A stretch of DNA of 7,546 nt from Candidatus Gerdarchaeota archaeon. GTDB taxonomy: Archaea > Asgardarchaeota > Heimdallarchaeia > JABLTI01. Positions 1 to 5,833 of the stretch are shown here, piece after piece. Location: NCBI GenBank assembly GCA_016840945.1, contig JAEORJ010000277.1, forward strand, positions 1-7,546. Direction: 5' to 3'. Made by a program: the position numbers and the translations under genes. Each line of letters opens with the position of its first letter. Position 1 is the first letter of the stretch. Below the pieces are notes generated by a model. The model worked only from the letters and a program-made list of their open reading frames with translations, was not told where the DNA came from and ran no database searches.

Positions 1-339
1 GATGAACCTTTTGGTGCATTGGATGCTCAGACAAGGAAATTAATGCAACAAGAATTAATGAGAATTTGGGAATTAGAATCAGAACGAGGAAATAGGAAAA
101 CAGTAGTTTTTATCACCCATTCAGTAATTGAAGCTGTTTATTTAGCGGACAAAATCTATGTCATGAGTGCCCGACCAGGGCACATAAAAGCAGTAATAGA
201 TGTACCAATAAAGCGACCACGCAACTATACAGAAGATAGCTATATAGAAAAGAGAGAAGAAGTTCTTTCATATCTTGAGGAAGAAGTCACCAAAGCAGCA
301 GAACAGATGCGAGCTAATGGGGCGGTTCATTTTGACTAA
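1..339 (+). CDS. ABC transporter ATP-binding protein, nitrate/sulfonate/taurine type (C-terminal part)
   Basis: This is the last 112 residues of an ATPase subunit that would power import of an oxyanion or alkylsulfonate (NrtD/SsuB/TauB-like) or a related substrate from the cytoplasmic face of the membrane. The reading frame is open from base 1 and begins inside the Walker B/D-loop motif DEPFGALD, with the Walker B Asp and catalytic Glu as its first two residues. The switch histidine lies in FITHSVIEAVYLAD (His at visible residue 40). The phrase VMSARPGHI and the basic-acidic C-terminal tail are typical of the NrtD/SsuB/TauB group, which is usually about 250 residues long. The Walker A, Q-loop and signature parts lie left of the window, as presumably do the permease and binding protein. 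No partner gene follows; a hairpin just after the stop suggests it ends its operon. The substrate cannot be told from this fragment. Confidence 0.9.
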   Translation, partial: DEPFGALDAQTRKLMQQELMRIWELESERGNRKTVVFITHSVIEAVYLADKIYVMSARPGHIKAVIDVPIKRPRNYTEDSYIEKREEVLSYLEEEVTKAAEQMRANGAVHFD

Positions 340-354
340 AAAAGTGGAAAAAAG

Positions 355-384
355 ATTCTTACTTTAAGATTCAGAAGTAAGAAT
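355..384 (+). terminator. Hairpin with T-rich tail after the ABC ATPase gene
   Basis: A perfect 10-base inverted repeat, ATTCTTACTT (355-364) and AAGTAAGAAT (375-384), with a 10-base loop, begins 15 bases after the stop codon and is followed by the T-rich stretch ATTTTCTTTCATTT. It is a likely transcription or processing end of the ABC operon. The stem is AT-rich and therefore weak, and in archaea the T-rich tract may do most of the work. Confidence 0.5.
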
Positions 385-401
385 ATTTTCTTTCATTTAA
401 T

Positions 402-422
402 TAGCAGATTTTTTTGCTGCTA
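402..422 (+). terminator. Possible second terminator: short hairpin with a T7 loop
   Basis: TAGCAG (402-407) pairs with CTGCTA (417-422) around a loop that contains seven consecutive T. The T run alone would fit an archaeal oligo-U termination signal backing up the hairpin just upstream. The 6-base stem is short and could be chance. Confidence 0.25.
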
Positions 423-483
423 CTAGATTCTAAAATATTAGGATAATTAGATAAACAATTCATTTTTTATTAATTTGTAATCC

Positions 484-494
484 TTAATATTTAA
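484..494 (+). promoter_or_regulatory. TATA-like promoter element of the disulfide oxidoreductase gene
   Basis: TTAATATTTAA lies about 42 bases before the ATG at 531. With the usual archaeal spacing of about 26 bases from TATA centre to start site, transcription would begin near 515, giving a leader of about 15 bases. An 8-base inverted repeat (454-461 and 507-514) is arranged symmetrically around 484, and its right half would sit just at the predicted start site. Confidence 0.35.
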
Positions 495-530
495 GAGCTA
501 CAAAACGAATTGTTATCTGAGACTTGAAAA

Positions 531-1961
531 ATGAAAGAATATGATATTATTGCTATTGGTACTGGTTCTGCTATGAACATTATAAGTTCAATTGCTACTA
601 ATCATCCTGAATATAAAATTGCAGTTATAGATAAAGATGCACCGGGAGGGATATGCCTTACTTTAGGGTGTATTCCAACCAAGATTCTATTATATCCAGC
701 TGAACTTATTCATGATATAAAAAGAGCAAATATCTTTGGGATAGATGCTGATATTAAAAAAGTTGATTTCAAATTTATCATGGATAGAATGCGAGGAATA
801 ATAGGACACGATATGGATAACATAAAGCAAGGATTATCAGAAGCCACAGAATTAGACTATTATCATGAAAAAGCTGAATTCATTGGGCCATATACACTTC
901 TTGTGGGTAAAGAGAATATTAAAGGAAAAACGATTCTATTATGTACCGGTTCAAAACCAAAAATTCCCCTAATATCGGGATTGGATAAAGTGAAATATTA
1001 TACTAGTGATAGTATCCTTCAACTAAAGGAATTACCTAAATCCATCTGCATTATTGGTGGAGGATATATTGCAGCTGAATATGGATATTTCTTCTCAATG
1101 ATGGGATCAAAAGTAACAATAATTGGTCGTAACCCCCAATTTTTACCTCAAGAAGAACCTGAAGTTTCTAATTTAGCTAAACGAGAATTAGGAAAAGATA
1201 TAGAGATACTAACAAATACAGAAGTAAAAGAAGTTACAGCAGCAAATGATGGCAAAAAGAAAATCATTGCTGTAAATAGAGAAACACGTGAAAAACTAAT
1301 CATAGAAGCTAATGAAATACTTGTAGCTGTAGGTCGAAGCTCAAATTCAGATATTCTTCATCCAAATAAAAGTGGTGTTAAAACAGATGAAGAAGGATGG
1401 ATAATTGTCAATGATCAATTGGAAACAACTAAACCTAATATTTGGGCTTTTGGTGATGCTAATGGCAAATATCTTTTCAAGCATGTAGCAAATTATGAAA
1501 GTAAAATAGTATACTATAATGCTTTTCAAAAACAAAATTTGAAAGCTGACTATCATGCAGTTCCACATGCAGTTTTTACTGAACCTGAAGTGGCAAGTGT
1601 TGGAATGCTTGAAACAGAAGCAGTTAAGAAATTTGGGAAGAACAAAATACTCATTGGTTTTCAAAGGTACGAAAATACTGCAAAAGGTTTAGCTATGGAG
1701 CTAAAAGATTTCTTCGTTAAAGTAATAATACATCGAGAATCTATGGAAATACTAGGAGCACATATTATTGGACCCCAAGCATCTGTCCTTATACAAGAGA
1801 TAATTAATCTGATGTACACTCCAGATTTAAGCATTGCACCTTTGATGATGGGTATGCACATACATCCTGCTTTATCAGAAGTAGTTGAACGAGCAGGAAC
1901 AAATCTTATGCCAGTAGATGAATATCATCATCTATTATCCCATTTAGGTTATAATGTTTAA
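531..1961 (+). CDS. FAD-dependent pyridine nucleotide-disulfide oxidoreductase (dihydrolipoamide dehydrogenase/glutathione reductase superfamily)
   Basis: This cytosolic flavoenzyme passes electrons between NAD(P)H, FAD and an active-site disulfide. The N-terminal FAD motif is GTGSAM (10-15). The redox pair is Cys42/Cys47 in GGICLTLGCIPTK. LCTGSKP (137-143), a second nucleotide-binding fold at GGGYIAAE (176-183), the FAD motif FGDA (307-310) and the dimerisation domain (from about 345, PHAVFTEPEVASVG) follow in the normal order. The catalytic His-Glu dyad is present as HPALSE (His445, Glu450). The 476 residues match the usual family length, and the ATG at 531 puts the first beta strand where it belongs. 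The nucleotide site has GxGxxA and Arg200 in place of the GxGxxG and acidic residue of NAD-type lipoamide dehydrogenases, which hints at NADPH. No lipoyl E2, glycine-cleavage or thiol-biosynthesis gene is nearby, so the disulfide substrate is open: lipoamide, a low-molecular-weight thiol or CoA disulfide. The family call is secure; the specific name is not. Confidence 0.93.
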   Translation: MKEYDIIAIGTGSAMNIISSIATNHPEYKIAVIDKDAPGGICLTLGCIPTKILLYPAELIHDIKRANIFGIDADIKKVDFKFIMDRMRGIIGHDMDNIKQGLSEATELDYYHEKAEFIGPYTLLVGKENIKGKTILLCTGSKPKIPLISGLDKVKYYTSDSILQLKELPKSICIIGGGYIAAEYGYFFSMMGSKVTIIGRNPQFLPQEEPEVSNLAKRELGKDIEILTNTEVKEVTAANDGKKKIIAVNRETREKLIIEANEILVAVGRSSNSDILHPNKSGVKTDEEGWIIVNDQLETTKPNIWAFGDANGKYLFKHVANYESKIVYYNAFQKQNLKADYHAVPHAVFTEPEVASVGMLETEAVKKFGKNKILIGFQRYENTAKGLAMELKDFFVKVIIHRESMEILGAHIIGPQASVLIQEIINLMYTPDLSIAPLMMGMHIHPALSEVVERAGTNLMPVDEYHHLLSHLGYNV

Positions 1962-1967
1962 TAAGTA

Positions 1968-1991
1968 AATGAGAAAAGTTTTTTTCTCATT
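1968..1991 (+). terminator. Hairpin terminator after the disulfide oxidoreductase gene
   Basis: AATGAGAAAA (1968-1977) pairs perfectly with TTTTCTCATT (1982-1991) around a 4-base loop GTTT, only 6 bases after the stop codon. The right arm and the bases after it are T-rich (CTTTAAAT). This is the tightest hairpin in the window and a good candidate for a 3' end signal. Confidence 0.55.
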
Positions 1992-2013
1992 CTTTAAATA
2001 TTAATGGAAAACG

Positions 2014-2023
2014 TTTTAAAAAA
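2014..2023 (+). promoter_or_regulatory. TATA-like promoter element of the glycine-rich membrane protein gene
   Basis: TTTTAAAAAA is centred about 32 bases before the ATG at 2051, predicting a start site near 2044 and a very short leader. It overlaps the 10-base palindrome AAAACGTTTT (2008-2017), and the purine-rich GGAAAA upstream could serve as a TFB recognition element. AT-rich composition makes chance matches common. Confidence 0.3.
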
Positions 2024-2050
2024 TGATTGTTCAAATAAAGAGAGATTATA

Positions 2051-3034
2051 ATGAATACTACTACCAATTCTAAAGAGACATTAACAGTCTTAAATAAACC
2101 CTATCGTTGGTCACTTTACTCCTTTCTAATTGATATGATGAGCTTCACGTTGTTAAATGGAGTAATTCTAACATTATTAATTCTCCATAGAAATGTTGAT
2201 CCATCATTCTCAATAAAAAATTGGGTTATTTCTTTAACAGTAATTTTATTAGAATTAGCGGCAGGTGGAATTTCTTTCTTAGATTCTTATAGGAAAAATC
2301 CAAAGGAAAGAATGTTTGGTTCCAGAATTTTTAATTTGCCAGCTTATGCCATTACATTAATTATAACTATAGTGATCTTTTGGAATAGTGAATATGTTTT
2401 TCCAATAGTTTATGGTGGTGTTTGTGGGGGTTTTGCGGGATATTTAGCAGGAGCTTTAGCTTATGCTAATTTTTTCATCAAAGTTAAAGACATTGTATTT
2501 AGAATAACTTTTGGTGGGTGGATTGGAGTAATTCTCGGATCTATAGCGGGATCAGCTATAGCATTTCTTATTGAGTTTTATATTAATGATTTTCCAGGTG
2601 GACCTTTTGGTGGTATTTTCATGGGCTTTTGGGGTGGTGCATTAGTTTCAGGACCTATTGCTACAATATTATTAGGATTACTACAAAAGAATGAGAAATT
2701 CACTTTATTCTTTACTAAACTTTTACTTTATGGAACAATAGAAGAAGTAGCTAAAGATCTTGAAGAATATTTCAACACCACAGAAAACAAAAGTTTAGAT
2801 ATAAACACTTGTGATATTTTCATTGAATATGAAGATAAAACTGTTGAAATAAAAGATGAAGCTGATAAAAGTGCTTGGAAGAAATTTTTACGTGGATTGG
2901 TTTTCGTTGTTTTTCTAATTAATCCATGGGAACAAGACTTGGACAAATATCGTATTGAAACATTTAAACAAATTTTTGCATTAGCTGCTCAAAAGAAAGG
3001 GTATGTTATGACTGATAATATTATTACTAAATGA
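2051..3034 (+). CDS. Glycine-rich polytopic membrane protein of unknown function
   Basis: I do not recognise this 327-residue protein. About six membrane segments can be seen: roughly residues 22-45, 58-77, 96-112, 117-139, 153-176 and 185-211. The last three share a repeated glycine pattern (YGGVCGGFAG, FGGWIGVILG, FGGIFMGFWGG), like glycine-zipper helices that pack tightly against each other. Residues 212-327 are mostly hydrophilic and charged (an acidic stretch near 231-272), with a short hydrophobic patch LVFVVFLI at 283-290 that is probably buried rather than a seventh crossing. The N-terminus has an Arg and Asp arrangement (YRWSLYSFLIDMM) and a later NPKERMFGSRIF phrase that faintly recall RDD-family proteins, but this is too weak to name it. 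The ATG follows a promoter-like element at a sensible distance. It stands alone between two hairpins and may be a channel, a transporter accessory or a membrane-stress protein. Confidence 0.8.
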   Translation: MNTTTNSKETLTVLNKPYRWSLYSFLIDMMSFTLLNGVILTLLILHRNVDPSFSIKNWVISLTVILLELAAGGISFLDSYRKNPKERMFGSRIFNLPAYAITLIITIVIFWNSEYVFPIVYGGVCGGFAGYLAGALAYANFFIKVKDIVFRITFGGWIGVILGSIAGSAIAFLIEFYINDFPGGPFGGIFMGFWGGALVSGPIATILLGLLQKNEKFTLFFTKLLLYGTIEEVAKDLEEYFNTTENKSLDINTCDIFIEYEDKTVEIKDEADKSAWKKFLRGLVFVVFLINPWEQDLDKYRIETFKQIFALAAQKKGYVMTDNIITK

Positions 3035-3057
3035 GTTTCCCTTTAACAATGGAAATT
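3034..3057 (+). terminator. Hairpin overlapping the stop codon of the membrane protein gene
   Basis: AGTTTCC (3034-3040) pairs with GGAAATT (3051-3057), including one G-T pair, around a 10-base loop. It begins at the last base of the TGA stop codon and is followed by TTTAATAG and further T-rich sequence. It is weaker than the two hairpins upstream but has the same placement. Confidence 0.35.
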
Positions 3058-3072
3058 TTAATAGTATTATCA

Positions 3073-3090
3073 TTTTATTTCTTTATATAA
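3073..3090 (+). promoter_or_regulatory. TATA-like region of the amidohydrolase gene
   Basis: TTTTATTT (3073-3080) and TTTATATAA (3082-3090) are both TATA-like. The first, centred about 26 bases before the GTG at 3103, would give a leaderless transcript starting at that codon. The second is the better match to the consensus but would start transcription downstream of either candidate start codon, so it is less likely to be the one used. Confidence 0.3.
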
Positions 3091-3102
3091 GAGTTGGTTT
3101 TA

Positions 3103-4530
3103 GTGGACTATGCTATTATCAATACTAAGCTTCTAACATTTAAAGGCGATAATTTAGGCATCATAAATAATGGTGGAATAGGTTTTGAAGATGGAAAAAT
3201 CACATTTGTTGGTGATATGAATCATTTTGCCTACAAGTTAGCTGATAAGATAATTGATGGGTCAAATCATATAACAATGCCTGGTTTGGTCAATGCACAC
3301 ACTCATACAGGATTAACACTTCTAAGAGGAGGAGCTCAAGATTTACCAGAAATAGAATGGATGAATAAAGGAATTGGACCTATTTCGCGTCATATGACAC
3401 CTGATGATTTTATTGTTGGATCAAAATTAGGTGTTGTAGAAGGTCTTTCTACAGGAACAACTACTTTTTGTGAGTATGCTTCTAATGTGGATAAATTAAT
3501 TGATGAAGTCTATTTACCTTTTAATACTCGAGTAGTTGCTACTGAAACGATAAATGAAGTTAGCCCAAAAAGGGATCATTTAAAACCAACGGATTTATAT
3601 GGATTTGATAGAGAAAAAGGGGAGAAGGCGCTAAAACAAGCAAATCAATTATTCTCAAAATATAGGAATTATGAATTAGTATCATGCATGTATGGTCCAC
3701 AAGCATTAGATATGATTTCATTAGAATTACTACAAATAGTAAAAGATGAAGCACAAAATAGTGAATCAGTAATACATATGCATGTAGCTCAAGGTGAGCG
3801 TGAAAGGCTTCAAATAAAAGGAAGGTTTGGAGAGAATTCTTCTACTATAAGAACTTTGGAAAGGCATCATCTTCTTGACGAAACTCTTCTAGCTGCGCAC
3901 TGTCATGATTCAACTATACAAGAACGTGAATTGTTAGTCAATAAAGGAGTGAAAATGGTTTGTTGTCCAAATTCAATCAGTATGATTGATGGGATTATTC
4001 CTCCTGTTGGTCATTTTGTTTCTCTTGGAGGGAATATAGGATTAGGCACTGATCAAGCACCAGGTCCAGGTTTGCATAATATGTTTAGTGAGATGAGGAG
4101 TATTAGTCTCTTAACTAAAACAATGAACAAAAATCCAACACTTTTACCTGCTTGGGAAGTTTTACAATTAGGAACAAAAGGAGGAGCTAGTGTTTTGAAA
4201 TTGGACAATAAAATAGGTTCTTTGGAAACTGGCAAACAAGCAGATATTATCATGGTTAAGCACAATTATCCAAATCTAACACCATGTGTGGTAAAACCTT
4301 TTAGAAATTTTATACCAAATATTGTTTATTCAATTACAGGTTTTGAAGTGGATAATGTATTCATAGAAGGAAAAGCGATTATTTTGAATAGAGAATTCGT
4401 TTCAATAGATGTTAATGGATTAGTAAAAGAAGCAAATGAACGTGCTGAAAGGATTTTTGAAGAAGCAACAGATGACTGGCGACAAGCAGGTTCAAAATTA
4501 GTTGATGATGTTGGAAAAGGTTTCTTGTAA
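3103..4530 (+). CDS. Metal-dependent amidohydrolase of the SAH/MTA deaminase-chlorohydrolase superfamily
   Basis: A cytosolic TIM-barrel amidohydrolase that would deaminate a purine nucleoside or related amino-heterocycle, or hydrolyse a similar C-N bond. With the GTG start (475 residues), metal ligands are His66 and His68 in PGLVNAHTHT, His227 in IHMHVAQ, His266 in LAAHCH and Asp317 in GTDQAPGPG. The CCPNS...G..PPV segment after the third ligand and the C-terminal beta-sandwich phrase GSLETGKQADIIMV are typical. A helical tail of about 35 residues closes the protein. The usual HxxE motif reads HVAQ here, with Gln230 where the general-acid/base Glu is normally found; Glu232 two residues on might substitute. 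No ATG occurs near the N-terminus. GTG 3103 gives MDYAIINTKLL, the expected first strand; TTG 3094 would add three residues. Substrates could be S-adenosylhomocysteine, methylthioadenosine, 5'-deoxyadenosine or another compound; the neighbours do not decide. Confidence 0.9.
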   Translation: MDYAIINTKLLTFKGDNLGIINNGGIGFEDGKITFVGDMNHFAYKLADKIIDGSNHITMPGLVNAHTHTGLTLLRGGAQDLPEIEWMNKGIGPISRHMTPDDFIVGSKLGVVEGLSTGTTTFCEYASNVDKLIDEVYLPFNTRVVATETINEVSPKRDHLKPTDLYGFDREKGEKALKQANQLFSKYRNYELVSCMYGPQALDMISLELLQIVKDEAQNSESVIHMHVAQGERERLQIKGRFGENSSTIRTLERHHLLDETLLAAHCHDSTIQERELLVNKGVKMVCCPNSISMIDGIIPPVGHFVSLGGNIGLGTDQAPGPGLHNMFSEMRSISLLTKTMNKNPTLLPAWEVLQLGTKGGASVLKLDNKIGSLETGKQADIIMVKHNYPNLTPCVVKPFRNFIPNIVYSITGFEVDNVFIEGKAIILNREFVSIDVNGLVKEANERAERIFEEATDDWRQAGSKLVDDVGKGFL

Positions 4531-4537
4531 GAATTAT

Positions 4538-5029
4538 TTATTTACTAAGCTTAACTTCTTCGATATGTTTCGAATACATCTTAAAAGTTTGTTCTTTTTG
4601 TTCGTTTTTAATACGCAATATAAACTCATCAAGATTATCATACCATGTTTTTAGTGAATAATTTTTATCAGAATCTTTTTTCACTAATCGTTCATCATAT
4701 CTCATCCTGAGATATTCACCCAAAGTTAAATTATATGGGGTAAGGAAATATTTTCTAACAAAAAATTGTATTGCTAAAATTTGAGCTAATGTTACTGCAA
4801 TTCCAATTATAACAAATGGCCATAGTCGAAAATCTTGAACAATAGCAAAATACAACGAAATAGGGATAGATGCAAAACCAGCTATCAATAAAGGTATGGC
4901 AATGATGATAAAACCAATTTCGAAAAGGAGAAAAACTCTGTTATGAGCTCTTTCATTTGCAGCTAATTTCTTTAAACTAGGTTGTTTAGCTTTTCGTTTT
5001 TTGTAATGAATACGACTTGTAGAGCTCAT
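4538..5029 (-). CDS. Small two-helix membrane protein of unknown function
   Basis: A 163-residue protein with no family that I recognise. Residues 1-31 are strongly basic (KKRKAK, Lys20-Lys21) and are followed by two hydrophobic segments, about 32-54 and 70-92, with a short loop containing Asp66 and Arg68. Residues 93-163 are hydrophilic, rich in Lys, Glu and Tyr, and probably helical at the end. By the positive-inside rule both termini would face the cytoplasm. The ATG at 5029 is the only sensible start. The stop codon is 7 bases from that of the convergent amidohydrolase gene, so the two transcripts may overlap at their 3' ends. The gene is divergent from another small membrane protein gene with a 159-base spacer, which suggests shared regulation rather than shared function. 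Confidence 0.7.
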   Translation of the reverse strand: MSSTSRIHYKKRKAKQPSLKKLAANERAHNRVFLLFEIGFIIIAIPLLIAGFASIPISLYFAIVQDFRLWPFVIIGIAVTLAQILAIQFFVRKYFLTPYNLTLGEYLRMRYDERLVKKDSDKNYSLKTWYDNLDEFILRIKNEQKEQTFKMYSKHIEEVKLSK

Positions 5030-5059
5030 GTTTTAACCAACTATTATACACATATGATA

Positions 5060-5073
5060 GGTTATTTATTATT
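5060..5073 (-). promoter_or_regulatory. TATA-like element for the two-helix membrane protein gene
   Basis: Read on the - strand, AATAATAAATAAC is centred about 38 bases before the ATG at 5029, which predicts transcription from near 5041 and a leader of about 12 bases. TGTATAATAG, nearer the gene (about 5041-5050), is a better-looking TATA but would place the start site inside the coding region. Which is used cannot be settled by eye. Confidence 0.25.
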
Positions 5074-5100
5074 TCTATTGATATTGGAAATAAGATATTG

Positions 5101-5118
5101 TAGTTAATTTATTAACTA
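5101..5118. promoter_or_regulatory. 18-base palindrome, candidate operator in a divergent spacer
   Basis: TAGTTAAT (5101-5108) and ATTAACTA (5111-5118) form a perfect inverted repeat with a 2-base centre. A further copy of the half-site TAGTTAA lies at 5154-5160 and runs into the TATA-like element of the + strand gene. A dimeric regulator binding here could act on both divergent promoters. AT-rich palindromes do arise by chance, but eight matched positions plus a third half-site on the promoter is above what I would expect. Confidence 0.35.
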
Positions 5119-5156
5119 ATTCTTAAGGGCATTTTATGAGAAAGATTTTTTAGTAG

Positions 5157-5165
5157 TTAAAAATA
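5157..5165 (+). promoter_or_regulatory. TATA box of the four-helix membrane protein gene
   Basis: TTAAAAATA is centred about 28 bases before the ATG at 5189, the classical spacing for an archaeal leaderless transcript starting at or just before the start codon. No ribosome binding site is visible between it and the ATG, in keeping with leaderless translation. Confidence 0.4.
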
Positions 5166-5188
5166 CTTCACACTATTAATTAAGCTAA

Positions 5189-5797
5189 ATGAGGAACATT
5201 ATCTTGTCAGAAAAGAGTATCATACCAACAATCAATTTTAAGATACATCTCATTTTGATTTTAGTTACAGCTTCTTTATGGATTCCCGTTTATAATCTAG
5301 TATGTTTACTTAGATTAAATAAATTAGCACAAATAAAGGTGCCAGATGATGTCCCTTCAATTAGAAACAAAAGTATAGGTTTATTCGTTTTTAGTTTAAC
5401 TTTCATTGGTAGTTTTTTTGTTTTTTATCGACGTTTTAAATTACTTCATGACTATATTGAGAAATTAGATTCTCATTTGGAAGTTTTACCGGTTAAAGAA
5501 GAAAAAGATAAACCTGAAATCAATGAAAGATTAAATTGTTTGAAACCATTAGTATTTATTGGTTTTTCAATAACTTCATTATTAATGTTAGGTACTCTAG
5601 TAACTTCTTTTACATTAGTTATCTATCATTTAGTTGTTCCCTCTTGGGGAAGTGATGCATTAATGATACTCTTTCCTATTGGAGCAAGTGCGATTTTTAC
5701 CAGTTTAGGATTTTGTGTTAGAACAATAAAAGAAGAATCCAAATGGGTTAAAGCTTTCAACGCAATAACCTGCGAAGTAATTAATATGAAAAAATAA
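5189..5797 (+). CDS. Four-helix membrane protein of unknown function
   Basis: A 202-residue protein with membrane segments at about 18-41, 62-80, 120-147 and 155-177. A hydrophilic loop of about 40 residues (81-119) contains the charged run EEKDKPE, and a 25-residue tail ends in MKK. The first helix and following basic stretch (ASLWIPVYNLVCLLRLNKL) resemble the first helix of DUF4234-type membrane proteins, with a conserved-looking Trp and Tyr followed by Arg and Lys; the match is weak and given only as a hint. Helices 1-2 and 3-4 form two pairs separated by the charged loop, which may reflect an old duplication. The ATG lies at leaderless distance from a TATA box. The gene is divergent from the two-helix membrane protein gene and convergent with the OYE-type gene, with a shared hairpin between the latter two. 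Confidence 0.75.
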   Translation: MRNIILSEKSIIPTINFKIHLILILVTASLWIPVYNLVCLLRLNKLAQIKVPDDVPSIRNKSIGLFVFSLTFIGSFFVFYRRFKLLHDYIEKLDSHLEVLPVKEEKDKPEINERLNCLKPLVFIGFSITSLLMLGTLVTSFTLVIYHLVVPSWGSDALMILFPIGASAIFTSLGFCVRTIKEESKWVKAFNAITCEVINMKK

Positions 5798-5798
5798 C

Positions 5799-5824
5799 TG
5801 GAATTAAATAAGTAATTAATTCCA
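5799..5824. terminator. Bidirectional hairpin between convergent genes
   Basis: TGGAATTAA (5799-5807) pairs perfectly with TTAATTCCA (5816-5824) around an 8-base loop, lying in the 36-base gap between two convergent stop codons. On the + strand it is followed by AAATAATTTTTATTTTA, so it could end transcripts of the + strand gene. On the - strand the tail is less T-rich. Confidence 0.5.
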
Positions 5825-5833
5825 AAATAATTT

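Noticed and set aside
1347..1861. Two - strand open frames (1347-1664 and 1661-1861) inside the disulfide oxidoreductase gene
   Set aside because: They lie wholly within a gene whose motifs are intact, have biased low-complexity composition, and match no promoter or family. They are antisense shadows.
531..1961. Mercuric reductase as an identity for the flavin disulfide oxidoreductase
   Set aside because: The protein ends in a His-rich tail without the C-terminal cysteine pair of MerA, has no N-terminal metal-binding domain, and no mer genes are nearby.
2728..2946. - strand open frame inside the glycine-rich membrane protein gene
   Set aside because: Antisense to a convincing 327-residue gene, serine-rich and without recognisable structure.
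3560..4265. - strand open frames inside the amidohydrolase gene (3560-3754 and 4053-4265)
   Set aside because: They overlap a gene with complete metal-binding motifs; AT-rich sequence leaves antisense frames open by chance.
5080..5100. Direct repeat GATATTG (5080-5086 and 5094-5100) in the divergent spacer
   Set aside because: A 7-base AT-rich direct repeat is expected by chance; it does not align with either promoter element.
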